Part shown: in pieces, positions 1 through 8,243 of the stretch
Numbering within the stretch: position 1 is the stretch's first letter
Layout: each line of letters opens with the position of its first letter
Origin: Bacillota bacterium
GTDB lineage: Bacteria; Bacillota_H; UBA994; UBA5500
Direction of reading: 5' to 3'
Length of the DNA stretch: 27,971 bases
Assembly (NCBI GenBank): GCA_012727835.1
Contig: JAAYGE010000056.1
Coordinates: 1-27,971 of the forward strand
Program-made: the position numbers and the translations under genes
The notes under the pieces: generated by a model
What the model was told of the DNA's origin: nothing
Seen by the model: only the letters and a program-made list of their open reading frames with translations
Database searches by the model: none

Positions 1-2298
1 AATATTTTGCCCTACCTCACCAGCGTGATCATCTTGCGTCTGGCGCTTAGCATCCCGGGGGCTATCGGTTACGAGACCACCTTGTCCTACCTGGGGCTGG
101 GCCTGGGAGTGGAGACCCCTTCTCTGGGCATTCTGTTGCGCAACGCTCGCAACTATTTCCTTGACTACCCCTACTTGTTGTTCTTTCCTGCGGTCAATGT
201 GTCATTGATCACGGTTACTTTCTACTTGGTAGGTAATGCATTCGCTGATGCCTGCGATCCAAGGAACAATGTGTATAGGGGGCGGGGAGTAATGGAAAAG
301 CGACAACCTATTCTTTCCGCCAGAGATGTGGAGGTCCAGTTTACCCTCCGGGGTCAGAAGCTAACGGCAGTGCGCAGAGCTTCATTGGATGTCTATCCTG
401 AGGAAACTTTGGCCATAGTTGGCGAGTCGGGCTGTGGCAAAAGTGTCTTTGCCAAGTGTTTTGTTGGTATGCTGGATAACAACGGCCGTATTACCAATGG
501 TTCAATTATGTTTGCTGGCAAAGACCTGGTTAAGCTGAAGACAGAGAAGGAATGGTTAGAAATCCGGGGCAAAAAGATTGCCATGGTGATGCAAGATCCC
601 TTAACTTCTCTGAACCCGTTAAAAAGGATCGGAATACAAATCCAGGAAGCGATTGAACTTCACCAGGGTTTGCGCGGGAGAGCGGCGCGGGAAGAAGCTA
701 TTCGCCTATTGGACTTGGTGGGCATTCCCGATGCCGCCCAGCGCTATAGCCAATATCCCCATGAGTTTTCTGGCGGTATGCGGCAACGGGTGGTAATTGC
801 TATGGCGGTGGCCTGTCAGCCTGAGATTCTAATCTGCGACGAGCCCACCACCGCCTTGGATGTTACCATCCAGGCGCAAATTCTAGACCTGATCCGTAAT
901 CTGCAAAAAGAGCTGAAGATGACCATTATCTATATCACCCACGATTTAGGGGTGGTAGCCAATGTGGCCGATCGGGTGGCGGTGATGTATGCCGGGCAAA
1001 TTGTGGAGATCGGCACCGCCGAAGAAATCTTTTATGATGCCTGGCATCCTTATACCTGGGCTTTGCTGGGGGCCTTGCCCCAACTAGGTGTTAAAGGGGA
1101 GAAGCTGCCGGCTATTGATGGCACCCCGCCCAACTTGTTTACCAAAATTCAAGGCGATGCCTTTGCGCCACGCAACAAACGGGCGTTAGCCATCGATTTT
1201 GTTAAGGAGCCGCCCTTCTTTGAAATATCACCTACCCATAGAGCTAAGACCTGGTACTTGGATCCGCGGGCACCAAAAATCGAAAAGCCCGATTCGGTGC
1301 GGCGGCTGGCGCAACAAGTTACCACAGAGAGTGCAGTCACCACAGTAAGAACTAGGCGGCCCCACGAAAGCCCATTCCGGGAACCGCTCATACAGGTTAA
1401 AGACCTGCAAGTTACCTTCGGGTCCGGCCGCAGGAAATTTGTAGCCGTCGATAAGGTGAGCTTTGAAATTTTTCGGGGTGAAACCTTTGCTTTGGTTGGA
1501 GAAAGTGGTTCGGGTAAAACCACCATCGGCCGTGCCCTGTTGCGCATCAACCCTATCAGTTCGGGTCAAATATTGTTTAAGGGGCGACGAATCGATGGCA
1601 AAATCCCCAAGGAGCTGGATCTGGAGGTTATACGCAGTTGCCAAATGATCTTCCAGGACCCGATGGCCTCCTTGAATGAGCGGGCCAAGGTGGATTACAT
1701 CGTGGCCGAGGGTATTCTGAACCATCGGCTGTATGAAGATGCGAGGGACCTGCAACGCAAGGTGCAGCAGGCCTTGCGGGAAGTGGGCCTCCTGCCCGAA
1801 TTCGCCTCCCGCTTTCCCCATGAGTTCTCCGGTGGGCAGCGACAGCGCATCGGCGTGGCGCGGGCTCTGATCATGGAGCCCGAGTTCATTGTGGCCGACG
1901 AACCGGTTTCCGCGTTGGATGTGTCCATTCGCGCCCAGGTGCTAAACCTTTTGAACGAACTGAAAGCCAAGCGGAATCTGACCTATTTGTTCATCTCCCA
2001 TGACCTTTCCGTGGTGCGCTTTATATCTGATCGGACGGCGGTCATTCGCGCCGGGCGCATAGTAGAACTGGCGGAAACGGAAGAACTATTCCGTAATCCA
2101 TTGCATCCATATACGAAGGCGCTACTGTCGGCCGTTCCCTACCCCGATCCCCAGCGAGAACGCAGCAAGCAGCTCATCGTCTATGATCCGAAGGAATATG
2201 AGCGGCCGGGAGAGGAGCTAATTTGGGCTGAAGTAGGGCCGGATCATTTCGTCTTAGGTACGGAAAAGCAAATAGAAGAGTATCAGAAGCAATACTAA
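1..2298 (+). CDS. Opp/Dpp-type ABC transporter: permease C-terminus fused in frame to a tandem ATPase (5' partial)
   Basis: The frame is open from the window edge. About the first 90 residues are the C-terminal part of a DppC/OppC-type inner-membrane permease, with the typical [10 protein letters not shown] and FADACDPR segments. Without a stop codon the frame runs into two ABC ATPase domains. ATPase 1 (from Met at 292) has Walker A GESGCGKS, signature FSGGMRQR, Walker B ILICDEP and H-loop ITHD, then an oligopeptide-type C-terminal segment ([12 protein letters not shown]). ATPase 2 has [23 protein letters not shown] and ISHD and ends with [12 protein letters not shown]. Double ATPases of this kind energise import of di- or oligopeptides or related solutes. 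DppD-DppF fusions are well known; attaching the permease is not. An internal ribosome binding site suggests the ATPase is also, or only, translated separately from 292. Domain calls are secure; the nature of the fusion is not. Confidence 0.9.
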   Translation, partial: NILPYLTSVIILRLALSIPGAIGYETTLSYLGLGLGVETPSLGILLRNARNYFLDYPYLLFFPAVNVSLITVTFYLVGNAFADACDPRNNVYRGRGVMEKRQPILSARDVEVQFTLRGQKLTAVRRASLDVYPEETLAIVGESGCGKSVFAKCFVGMLDNNGRITNGSIMFAGKDLVKLKTEKEWLEIRGKKIAMVMQDPLTSLNPLKRIGIQIQEAIELHQGLRGRAAREEAIRLLDLVGIPDAAQRYSQYPHEFSGGMRQRVVIAMAVACQPEILICDEPTTALDVTIQAQILDLIRNLQKELKMTIIYITHDLGVVANVADRVAVMYAGQIVEIGTAEEIFYDAWHPYTWALLGALPQLGVKGEKLPAIDGTPPNLFTKIQGDAFAPRNKRALAIDFVKEPPFFEISPTHRAKTWYLDPRAPKIEKPDSVRRLAQQVTTESAVTTVRTRRPHESPFREPLIQVKDLQVTFGSGRRKFVAVDKVSFEIFRGETFALVGESGSGKTTIGRALLRINPISSGQILFKGRRIDGKIPKELDLEVIRSCQMIFQDPMASLNERAKVDYIVAEGILNHRLYEDARDLQRKVQQALREVGLLPEFASRFPHEFSGGQRQRIGVARALIMEPEFIVADEPVSALDVSIRAQVLNLLNELKAKRNLTYLFISHDLSVVRFISDRTAVIRAGRIVELAETEELFRNPLHPYTKALLSAVPYPDPQRERSKQLIVYDPKEYERPGEELIWAEVGPDHFVLGTEKQIEEYQKQY
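284..294 (+). promoter_or_regulatory. Internal ribosome binding site and ATG for the double ATPase
   Basis: GGGGAG at 284-289 lies two bases before ATG at 292, close but usable if the wider G-rich run from 278 pairs. The ATG falls exactly where a stand-alone DppD-type ATPase should begin. This suggests the permease and ATPase used to be, or still are, made as two products although no stop codon separates them. Confidence 0.5.
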
Positions 2299-2306
2299 AA
2301 ACAAAA

Positions 2307-2340
2307 GGGGCACCTCAGCCATTTGAGGTGCCCCTTATTG
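2307..2340 (+). terminator. Rho-independent terminator after the ABC locus
   Basis: An 11-bp perfect stem GGGGCACCTCA/TGAGGTGCCCC (2307-2317 with 2324-2334) closes a 6-base loop and is followed by TTATTG. It begins 8 bases after the stop codon of the ABC ATPase, and so ends that operon. Confidence 0.85.
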
Positions 2341-2401
2341 TCGCGGGTAGTGTTTCTACTTGCAGCTAAAGCCCGGGTACTTAAGAGCTATAATGCTCTG
2401 G

Positions 2402-2788
2402 CTAAAGGGCGGATAGAATGAAGAAGATAATACCACAAAATATACTGGCCGCCAGACAGCACCGATTTCGCTCCTCCTCCGCCAGTTCCTCAAAGGAAAT
2501 CACTTCTTCATCCATATAATCGGCCATATCGGCGAAGGGTAGGGGTTTTCTCCTGAGTACGGGCCATTTCCAGCGGGGTAGGCGCACACCGTCCAGGCGC
2601 AGGTAATTGAACCAAGCCATAGCGAAAAAGCAAACACCAATGATAGTAAAGGCGTGACTAATGGCATAAAGGTGGGCCCGGTTAACAAAGCGGTGCCAAA
2701 ATAGGGCAAAGGCTAAAGCGGTCAAAAAATAGGAGAAGGTTTTATAAACGGTTGGGCGGATCAGATACGGTTTTAGCCATTTTTCCAC
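2402..2788 (-). CDS. Small three-TM membrane protein of unknown function
   Basis: The product is 128 residues. I chose the GTG at 2788 because AGAGGTGAT sits at the right distance upstream; the open frame extends further but without a ribosome binding site. Two hydrophobic segments near the N-terminus (around FLTALAFALFW and AFTIIGVCFFAMAW) are followed by a basic, Trp/Arg/Pro-rich stretch (RLPRWKWPVLRRKP), an acidic stretch (DYMDEEVISFEELAEEE), and a last hydrophobic helix at the very C-terminus. The basic and acidic stretches probably form one cytoplasmic loop. I do not recognise the family. It is divergent from the VOC gene and shares an 85-bp spacer with it. Confidence 0.7.
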   Translation of the reverse strand: MEKWLKPYLIRPTVYKTFSYFLTALAFALFWHRFVNRAHLYAISHAFTIIGVCFFAMAWFNYLRLDGVRLPRWKWPVLRRKPLPFADMADYMDEEVISFEELAEEERNRCCLAASIFCGIIFFILSAL

Positions 2789-2816
2789 TGGTATCACCTC
2801 TTTCAACGGTATAGCG

Positions 2817-2845
2817 TTGGCTATGGTGCCACCAAGGGGTACAAT
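2817..2845 (+). promoter_or_regulatory. Candidate sigma-A promoter for the VOC gene
   Basis: TTGGCT (2817-2822) and TACAAT (2840-2845) are separated by exactly 17 bases, and the gene's ribosome binding site follows 15 bases later. On the opposite strand of the same spacer TTGGTG-16-TATACC could serve the divergent membrane-protein gene. Both are pattern matches only. Confidence 0.4.
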
Positions 2846-2873
2846 GATTAGAGATACACGGGGAGGTGCAAAA

Positions 2874-3314
2874 ATGGTAGGCGCGGAAATTAATATGGTG
2901 GTAAGAGACAGTTTGCAAGCTCTGGCCCTATATGAAAGTATCTTTGAGGTTGAACGGCTGGAAGTGACCAATTACGAGTCGGGTCTAAATGAGGCTATTT
3001 TTTCTATTTACGGCCTGCGCTTCCACCTGCTGGACGAAAACCCGGATTATTCCCTAGTTGCCCCTAAGGCTGGGGAGGTAAAATCCTTCTGGGTCAACTT
3101 CTTGGTTCCCGATATACAGGAAACATACGCCAAAGCCTTGGCCGCCGGCTGCCAAGAAATTCAGCCCATCACGCGGGTGGAGGAAATGGGAGTGAGCAAC
3201 GCCATCTTCTCCGACCCCTTCGGTTATATCTGGTTAATCCATCAAGTCCATTGCCCGGTAAGTTTTGAAGAGCGGTGCGAGTTCTTTGAGAAACAGATGC
3301 AAGGCAAAAGTTAG
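2874..3314 (+). CDS. VOC-fold (glyoxalase/bleomycin-resistance, PhnB-like) protein
   Basis: The product is 146 residues. The start at 2874 is fixed by GGGAGGTG five bases upstream; an earlier in-frame ATG has no such site. The protein has the two-module layout of the vicinal oxygen chelate fold: an N-terminal strand-helix unit (INMVVRDSLQALALYESIF) and a C-terminal unit ending in DPFGYIWLIHQ, the typical closing strand. Members include metal-dependent lyases, isomerases and antibiotic-binding proteins. This one resembles the PhnB-like branch, mostly of unknown substrate, and I do not assign a reaction. It is monocistronic, with its own terminator 7 bases after the stop. Confidence 0.85.
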   Translation: MVGAEINMVVRDSLQALALYESIFEVERLEVTNYESGLNEAIFSIYGLRFHLLDENPDYSLVAPKAGEVKSFWVNFLVPDIQETYAKALAAGCQEIQPITRVEEMGVSNAIFSDPFGYIWLIHQVHCPVSFEERCEFFEKQMQGKS

Positions 3315-3320
3315 CCAATT

Positions 3321-3360
3321 CAGGCTTCCCTGTTCTTTGATAGGGAAGCCTGTTTGCTTT
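3321..3360 (+). terminator. Terminator after the VOC gene
   Basis: An 11-bp stem (CAGGCTTCCCT at 3321-3331 pairing with 3342-3352) closes a 10-base loop and is followed by TTTGCTTT. It lies between the convergent VOC and deacetylase genes and overlaps the last base pairs of the latter. The T-rich tract is on the plus strand. Confidence 0.8.
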
Positions 3361-4213
3361 AGGGGGCTGGTGTAAGCGCTTCATACTGCTTCAGCTTTTG
3401 GATAAAACCCTGCAAGCCATCACTGCGGTTTATGCGTATGCGTTGTAAAGTTAACAGACCCTGCTCGGGGCGGGCGTAGCCGTATTCGGTGGTTACGGCA
3501 ATCTTATGCCCTGCTGCGTCTACGGCGTTCACTGCTTCGGTGCTATAACGCCCCACCGGATAGCAGAAGGAAACAATGGGTATATTCAGCATTTCCTCTA
3601 GAGCATCTTTGGCTGTCTGGGTTTCCTGAGCCAGCCTCTCTTGGCTTAGCCTATGAATCTCCACGTGGCTGTAGGTATGATTGCCGATTTCATGGCCGGC
3701 GGCCATTAATGTGGCTATCTCCTCCCGGGTGAGCCCCTGCCCCTGTTGTAGCTTCTTTACATAAAGAAAGTGAACAGCCTTAAAACCATAGGTTTGTAAG
3801 ATGGGAAAGGCCTCTTCGTAATCACTCCTATAGCCGTCGTCAAAGGTGATAACGATGGGCCGAGGTGGTAGCGGCTCCCCCTCTTGCCAATGTTTATAAA
3901 GCTCTTCTAGTGTTATCGTATGATACCCATTGGCATATAAGTATTCCATCTGACTAGCAAAGACGGAAGGGTTAACATAAAGTTCATGCAAGGAACCCGA
4001 ACCGTCGCCAATGACGTGGTACATGAGGATAGGGATTTGTTCTATCGGGTCCACGGGTGGGGTTATCTCCTCGTCTAGTGGTGGGGAGGGGGGAAGCTTG
4101 TCCACCGGTTCTTCAACTACCTCCGTTGGTTTATCTATTAATCCATTGGCCAGCCAGGTTCCAATGATTATGGCGGCCATGATGAGAATAGCGACCAGGC
4201 GGTTCTTATAAAT
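3359..4213 (-). CDS. Membrane-anchored polysaccharide deacetylase (CE4 family), probable ATT start
   Basis: This is a NodB-type deacetylase of about 284 residues, likely acting on a cell-wall or exopolysaccharide amino sugar outside the membrane. CE4 motifs are present: ILMYHVIGDG near the N-terminus, the metal/base motif TFDDGY, the zinc-histidine motif GHEIGNHTYSH, and a degenerate third motif CYPVGRYS. An N-terminal anchor (KNRLVAILIMAAIIIGTW) precedes a Pro/Glu/Asp-rich linker. The first in-frame ATG (4180) has no ribosome binding site and would cut off the basic residues before the anchor. AAAGGAG at 4222-4228 instead points to ATT codons at 4216 or 4213, with 5 or 8 bases of spacing. 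I chose 4213, a rare non-canonical start. It stands alone and convergent to the VOC gene. Confidence 0.85.
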   Translation of the reverse strand: MYKNRLVAILIMAAIIIGTWLANGLIDKPTEVVEEPVDKLPPSPPLDEEITPPVDPIEQIPILMYHVIGDGSGSLHELYVNPSVFASQMEYLYANGYHTITLEELYKHWQEGEPLPPRPIVITFDDGYRSDYEEAFPILQTYGFKAVHFLYVKKLQQGQGLTREEIATLMAAGHEIGNHTYSHVEIHRLSQERLAQETQTAKDALEEMLNIPIVSFCYPVGRYSTEAVNAVDAAGHKIAVTTEYGYARPEQGLLTLQRIRINRSDGLQGFIQKLKQYEALTPAP

Positions 4214-4479
4214 AATATCTACTCCTTTACCATGTAATCGACTTTGCTGCTATTCTCCATTGAGTTAGGAAATCCTTTCCGGATTATCTGCTGTATGTAC
4301 CGACAGCTGCCGATTTTGCCGCTTGCCACCTACCCTGATCGGGGTCACTGGGGCTCGGTTTGATAACGTAGCAACGCAGCTGCCAGACTAAGTAGGTATC
4401 AATGTCTATCTGTGAATGCTGGGAGTGAATTATCTGGGGGCGGCGAATTATGTGGGTAATATGAGGAGGTGTAGAGACT

Positions 4480-5886
4480 TTGACCTATTGTGCAAAGCAG
4501 ATTGCCGCTTTTGAAAACTACGTAGAAAAGATGATGCAGGCTTACGAAGCGCCCGGCATAGTGGTTGTCCTTGCTGAAAAGGGCAAGGTGACCTATCAGA
4601 AGGCCTTCGGTGTGCGTGATCTAGCCACAGGAGAAGCGGTTGACGGACAGACCATCTTTGGCCTAGCGTCTGTCACCAAGTCGTTTACTGCCCTAGCAAT
4701 TATGCAGTTGGCTGAGAAGGGCTTGCTTTCTCTCCATGATCCGGTTGTTCGTTTCCTACCGGAGTTTAGGCTATCCCAAAATCAACCGGCTGACGCCATA
4801 ACCATTCATCACCTCATTACCCATACGGCCGGTTTCCCACCGCTACCCGCTTTAGACTACAGCATCAAAGGCAACACCCAGCCCGATGAGGGCCAGGCGG
4901 GAGAGGCAGAAGCCGAGGAACATCCACCGGTGAACACCATGGCCGACCTATTGGACTACATGGCCACAGGCGACTACCAAATGCTAGGGCAGCCAGGGGC
5001 CTACTTCAGCTACTCCAACGACTGCTATGGTTTACTGGGGGAAATCATTGAGCGAGTCAGTGGCCAACCCTATACCGAATATGTACAGCAACACATCCTT
5101 AAGCCATTAGGGATGGGCCGTAGCGTGTTCACGGTAGAGGAGCTAAAGCAGTTCGACAACGTGACCGAGCTTTATTACCGCAACGAGAAAGATGAATTGG
5201 TTCATTCATCCAATTGGCAGGTGGCACCGCCCTTTACTGCTGCCGGTTGGTTAAAGTCTTGCGCCGATGACCTCATTAAATATGCACAGATGTATGCCAA
5301 CGGCGGTGACTACGCCGGACAGCGTCTGCTCTCAGAGCAGGGAATTAAGCTGATGCAGCAAGGCACCCTGGAGTTCAACCAGGGCCGAAAATACGGTTAT
5401 GGGCTGATGGTCAAGACCGATTACCGAGGGGTTACTTTGGTAGAACATAGTGGTAGTTTGAAGGGTGTATCTTCTAATATGGGCTTCATACCCGAGAAGG
5501 GTATTGCTGCGGTCGTGCTTTGTAACCTCACAGGAGTGCCGGCGGCGCGAGTATGGCTGGCCTTGATCAACCTGGCCTTAGGATTGCCCATTGAACAGCA
5601 CTATGTGGACTACAGGCCCTTTAATTGGTCTAAAGACATGCAGGCCAGCGTGGTTGGGGAGTATAACTCGGGCGAGGGTGCCAAATTCCGCATTGAACTG
5701 GATGCTGCTGACCAGCTATCTATAACGAACCTGTTGGGTACATTCAAGTTACAGCCGGTGGGCCCGGACCGAGCAGTCTGGCGCTATAAGATGGCTGAAA
5801 ATGAGGTGCGGTTCCTGTTTGCTGCAACGGGTAAGGCCTGGGCCATCCATACAGGTGGGCGTCTAATTCGCCGTAATAACACTTAG
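4480..5886 (+). CDS. Beta-lactamase-fold serine hydrolase (class C / DD-peptidase / esterase superfamily)
   Basis: The product is 468 residues, starting with TTG at 4480 behind GAGGAGGTG. Catalytic motifs are in order: S64-V-T-K67 (nucleophile and base), Y178-S-N180, and H323-S-G325 in place of the KTG box. This is the penicillin-binding-protein-like superfamily, which includes class C beta-lactamases, D-aminopeptidases and esterases. No signal peptide is visible, so the enzyme is probably cytoplasmic, which argues against a secreted beta-lactamase. About the last 100 residues form a separate beta-rich C-terminal domain, as in many peptidase/esterase members. The alcohol dehydrogenase gene follows 14 bases later and is probably co-transcribed. 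The substrate cannot be assigned. Confidence 0.88.
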   Translation: MTYCAKQIAAFENYVEKMMQAYEAPGIVVVLAEKGKVTYQKAFGVRDLATGEAVDGQTIFGLASVTKSFTALAIMQLAEKGLLSLHDPVVRFLPEFRLSQNQPADAITIHHLITHTAGFPPLPALDYSIKGNTQPDEGQAGEAEAEEHPPVNTMADLLDYMATGDYQMLGQPGAYFSYSNDCYGLLGEIIERVSGQPYTEYVQQHILKPLGMGRSVFTVEELKQFDNVTELYYRNEKDELVHSSNWQVAPPFTAAGWLKSCADDLIKYAQMYANGGDYAGQRLLSEQGIKLMQQGTLEFNQGRKYGYGLMVKTDYRGVTLVEHSGSLKGVSSNMGFIPEKGIAAVVLCNLTGVPAARVWLALINLALGLPIEQHYVDYRPFNWSKDMQASVVGEYNSGEGAKFRIELDAADQLSITNLLGTFKLQPVGPDRAVWRYKMAENEVRFLFAATGKAWAIHTGGRLIRRNNT

Positions 5887-5900
5887 AAAGGATGGGAAAG

Positions 5901-7067
5901 ATGAACGATTTCACCTATCATGTGCCAACAAAAGTCTATTTTGGTAAGGATCAGTTGCAAAATCTGGGGCCAGAACTCAAGAATTTTGGTCAGCGGGTGC
6001 TGCGGGTTTATGGCGGCGGCTCCATAAAAAAGATAGGGCTTTACGATCGAGTAGTTGCTGAAATCGAGAAGGCCGGCTTGGAGCTTTATGAGCTTTCCGG
6101 CATCGAACCTAACCCGCGGGTGACTTCGATTAATGAAGGAGCCAGGATCTGTCGAGAAAACCAGATTGACGTGGTGTTAGCCGTTGGTGGCGGTTCCACC
6201 ATCGATGCGGCAAAGAGCATAGGGGCAGCGGCCTACTACGACGGCGATGCCTGGGATTTGGTCACCCGTAAGGCGCCTATTACCAACTGCCTCCCCGTGG
6301 TGAGCATACTGACCCTCGCTGCCACCGGCTCGGAGATGAATGCCAACTCGGTTATCAGTAACTTAGAAACCAACGATAAGATCGGGGTGGCCCATCCCAC
6401 GATGGTGCCGAAAGTATCTTTCTTGGACCCGACCAATACCTTCACAGTCAGTAAATACCAAACCGCCTGTGGGGCGGCCGATATTATCTCCCACATCTTA
6501 GAGGTATACTTCAGCCCGGACCATGATCTGTATATGCTGGACCAGGTGATGGAGGGCTTGTTGAGAACGGTGATTAAGTTCGCGCCTATCGCGCTGGAGA
6601 AGCCAGACAACTACGAAGCGCGGGCCAACCTGATGTGGGCTTCCTCCTGGGCTATCAATGGTTTTATCCGCGGTGGCAAGCAACAGGCTTGGAGCTGTCA
6701 CCCTATGGAACATCAGCTTTCCGCCTACTACGATATTACCCACGGCCTAGGCCTGGCTATCTTGACCCCTCGGTGGATGGAGTATGTGCTAGACGAGACG
6801 ACGGTGGCCAAGTTCCAGCAGTTTGCCTGCAACGTATTTGGGGTAGATGCCAATTTAGAGCCGATGGCGGCGGCCAAGAAGGGTATCGAAATGCTGGCCG
6901 ATTTCTTGTTCAACACCCTAGGCCTGCAGAGCACCCTCTCGGAGCTGGGCATCGATGACACCCACTTCCAAGCCATGGCCGAAAAGGCCTGCAAAGGCGA
7001 CGTCATCAAAGGCTTTAAACCCCTTAACCAGCAGGATGTGGAGAATATTTATAAGATGTGCTTGTAG
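5901..7067 (+). CDS. Iron-containing alcohol dehydrogenase, butanol dehydrogenase (BDH/YugK) type
   Basis: The product is 388 residues. The start at 5901 is nine bases after AAAGG; the ATG at 5892 overlaps that site and is less likely. The nucleotide-binding motif is G96-G-G-S-T-I-D-A-A-K105. Metal ligands by family pattern are D194, H198, H267 and H281, the last two 14 residues apart in HPMEHQLSAYYDITHG, a signature of the BDH subgroup. The family reduces aldehydes to alcohols with NAD(P)H and Fe2+ or Zn2+, typical of fermentative Clostridia. It lies 14 bases downstream of the serine hydrolase, probably in one transcript, and is closed by a strong terminator. Confidence 0.92.
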   Translation: MNDFTYHVPTKVYFGKDQLQNLGPELKNFGQRVLRVYGGGSIKKIGLYDRVVAEIEKAGLELYELSGIEPNPRVTSINEGARICRENQIDVVLAVGGGSTIDAAKSIGAAAYYDGDAWDLVTRKAPITNCLPVVSILTLAATGSEMNANSVISNLETNDKIGVAHPTMVPKVSFLDPTNTFTVSKYQTACGAADIISHILEVYFSPDHDLYMLDQVMEGLLRTVIKFAPIALEKPDNYEARANLMWASSWAINGFIRGGKQQAWSCHPMEHQLSAYYDITHGLGLAILTPRWMEYVLDETTVAKFQQFACNVFGVDANLEPMAAAKKGIEMLADFLFNTLGLQSTLSELGIDDTHFQAMAEKACKGDVIKGFKPLNQQDVENIYKMCL

Positions 7068-7092
7068 GCCCGAGATCTAGCTGGTAAAGGAG

Positions 7093-7127
7093 AGACGGTA
7101 TTCGGCCGTTCGCCGAATACCGTCTTT
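7093..7127. terminator. Terminator between convergent alcohol dehydrogenase and hsp20
   Basis: A 14-bp perfect stem AGACGGTATTCGGC (7093-7106) pairs with 7112-7125 around a 5-base loop, followed by TT. The stem is strong enough to work for both convergent genes, though the T-tract is short on each side. Confidence 0.8.
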
Positions 7128-7131
7128 CCAA

Positions 7132-7557
7132 CTATTTAATGTCTAGCCGGCGGCCGGGTGGTTTGGAAGGCTTGACTTTCGGTACGGTGACAGAAAGGAT
7201 TCCATCCCTGTACTCGGCCGTAGCTTCATCCGGCTTTACTGCCACGGGGAAGGGAATAGTCCTTGAGAAACTTCCATAGTAGCGTTCCGTTCGGTAGACA
7301 TTCTCTTCGTTTAGTTCCTGTTCCCGTTTTGTCGTCCCTGATAGGCGAAGGGAATTATCATCGATGTAGAGTTCCAGGTCTTCTTTAGCTACCCCTGGAA
7401 TTTCCGCCTTAACGATCACGTCACTTTCGGTCTGATAAACATCCACCCGTGGCGATAGCAGGGCCCCCTGTACCCGTGAGGGCCAATCCAGCCAGTTGCT
7501 TAGCTCTCTGCGCATGTGGTCAAAGTCACGCACGGTATTCCAAGGTATAAGGTGCAT
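7132..7557 (-). CDS. hsp20: Small heat shock protein, Hsp20/alpha-crystallin family
   Basis: The product is 141 residues and acts as an ATP-independent holdase that binds unfolding proteins. An N-terminal arm of about 40 residues precedes the alpha-crystallin domain (PRVDVYQTESDVIVKAEIPG to the strand YRDGILSVTVPK), with the conserved tail lysines after it. The start is secure: GGAAGGAGGG precedes ATG with good spacing. Length is normal for the family. I looked for a CIRCE element upstream and did not find one, so HrcA control is not supported here. Confidence 0.95.
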   Translation of the reverse strand: MHLIPWNTVRDFDHMRRELSNWLDWPSRVQGALLSPRVDVYQTESDVIVKAEIPGVAKEDLELYIDDNSLRLSGTTKREQELNEENVYRTERYYGSFSRTIPFPVAVKPDEATAEYRDGILSVTVPKVKPSKPPGRRLDIK

Positions 7558-7702
7558 TTAATTCTCCCTCCTTCCATTAGTACTGTCACTATAAGGTTTT
7601 CTTTTCAACCGGCCAGTTTATGCATGCTTTGGGGTGTACCCTTCTACCTTTGCTTGACTAAGGAGATATAATCCAGGTAGGCGAAAAAAGGGGTGAGAGC
7701 TT

Positions 7703-8184
7703 ATGTGGGATATTATTAGAATGGCCCTCGACAGCCCCCACCGGGCAGAACTAGTTGCTCATCTGGAGCGCACGGGCGATCTTCGGCACGTGAGTGAGGG
7801 GCAGGAAATTAAGAAGCAGCTATTTTTCTTAGGTGCTATGGTGGGAAAACAAGTTGTAGGGCATATCTCGCTAGAGAAGCAGGTTCTCTGTGTGCCTTCC
7901 CAGCCGCCTGCTGAAGTAGGTGTTGGCAGTGAGGTATTGTGGGAGAGTTATGTACAGACCTTTTCTATAGGCGACAAGGAATAGGTACCGCCTTACAGTA
8001 GGCAGCTCTAGAGCTAAGCCGGGAGTTGGGGTGTTGCCAAATGCGCAGCTGGTCCTCGTTAGATAAAGAGGCCAACTATGCTCTGAAACTTAGACTCGGA
8101 TTTGCTTTCTGCCCGGGCATATTTGTAGTCCCAGGCACCGGAAAACAAGTTCCGGGTGGGTGGTTTGTAAAACGGCTCAATTAA
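7703..8184 (+). pseudogene. GNAT N-acetyltransferase, broken by a frameshift and an in-frame TAG
   Basis: The first part (7703 to about 7963) reads MWDIIRMALDSPHRAELV... to YVQTF and contains the GNAT strand VGHISLE. The frame then closes at 7984. The next frame carries the rest of the same protein: YRRQGIG (the acetyl-CoA loop R/Q-x-x-G-x-G/A, from 7966), ALQ, a TAG at 7999-8001, AALELSRELGCCQ, then MRSWSSLDKEANYALKLRLGFAF and the end at 8184. A few codons between TF and YRR appear deleted. The ribosome binding site (AAGGGGTGAG) and start are intact, so the damage is probably recent. No function is expected unless both lesions are bypassed. Confidence 0.85.
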
Positions 8185-8211
8185 AAAGAGCGGCACGTGG
8201 GTGTCGCTCTT
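8183..8211 (-). terminator. Terminator of the minus-strand GNAT gene
   Basis: Read on the minus strand, AAGAGCGACAC pairs with GTGCCGCTCTT (8201-8211 with 8186-8196, one wobble) around a 4-base loop and runs into TTTTTAATT. It starts about 30 bases after the stop of the gene at 8244-8792. Confidence 0.8.
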
Positions 8212-8243
8212 AGTCAGGTGCGAATAACATCTTGGCTCAGGTT

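Noticed and set aside
4217..4479. T-box or other riboswitch before the serine hydrolase
   Set aside because: No T-box core sequence, specifier stem or terminator/antiterminator pair could be found.
7651..7672. TTGACT followed by TATAAT as a promoter
   Set aside because: The two boxes are only 7 bases apart; the TATAAT may be a real -10 but the TTGACT cannot be its -35.
7558..7702. CIRCE element between hsp20 and the GNAT pseudogene
   Set aside because: The TTAGCACTC-N9-GAGTGCTAA inverted repeat is not present.
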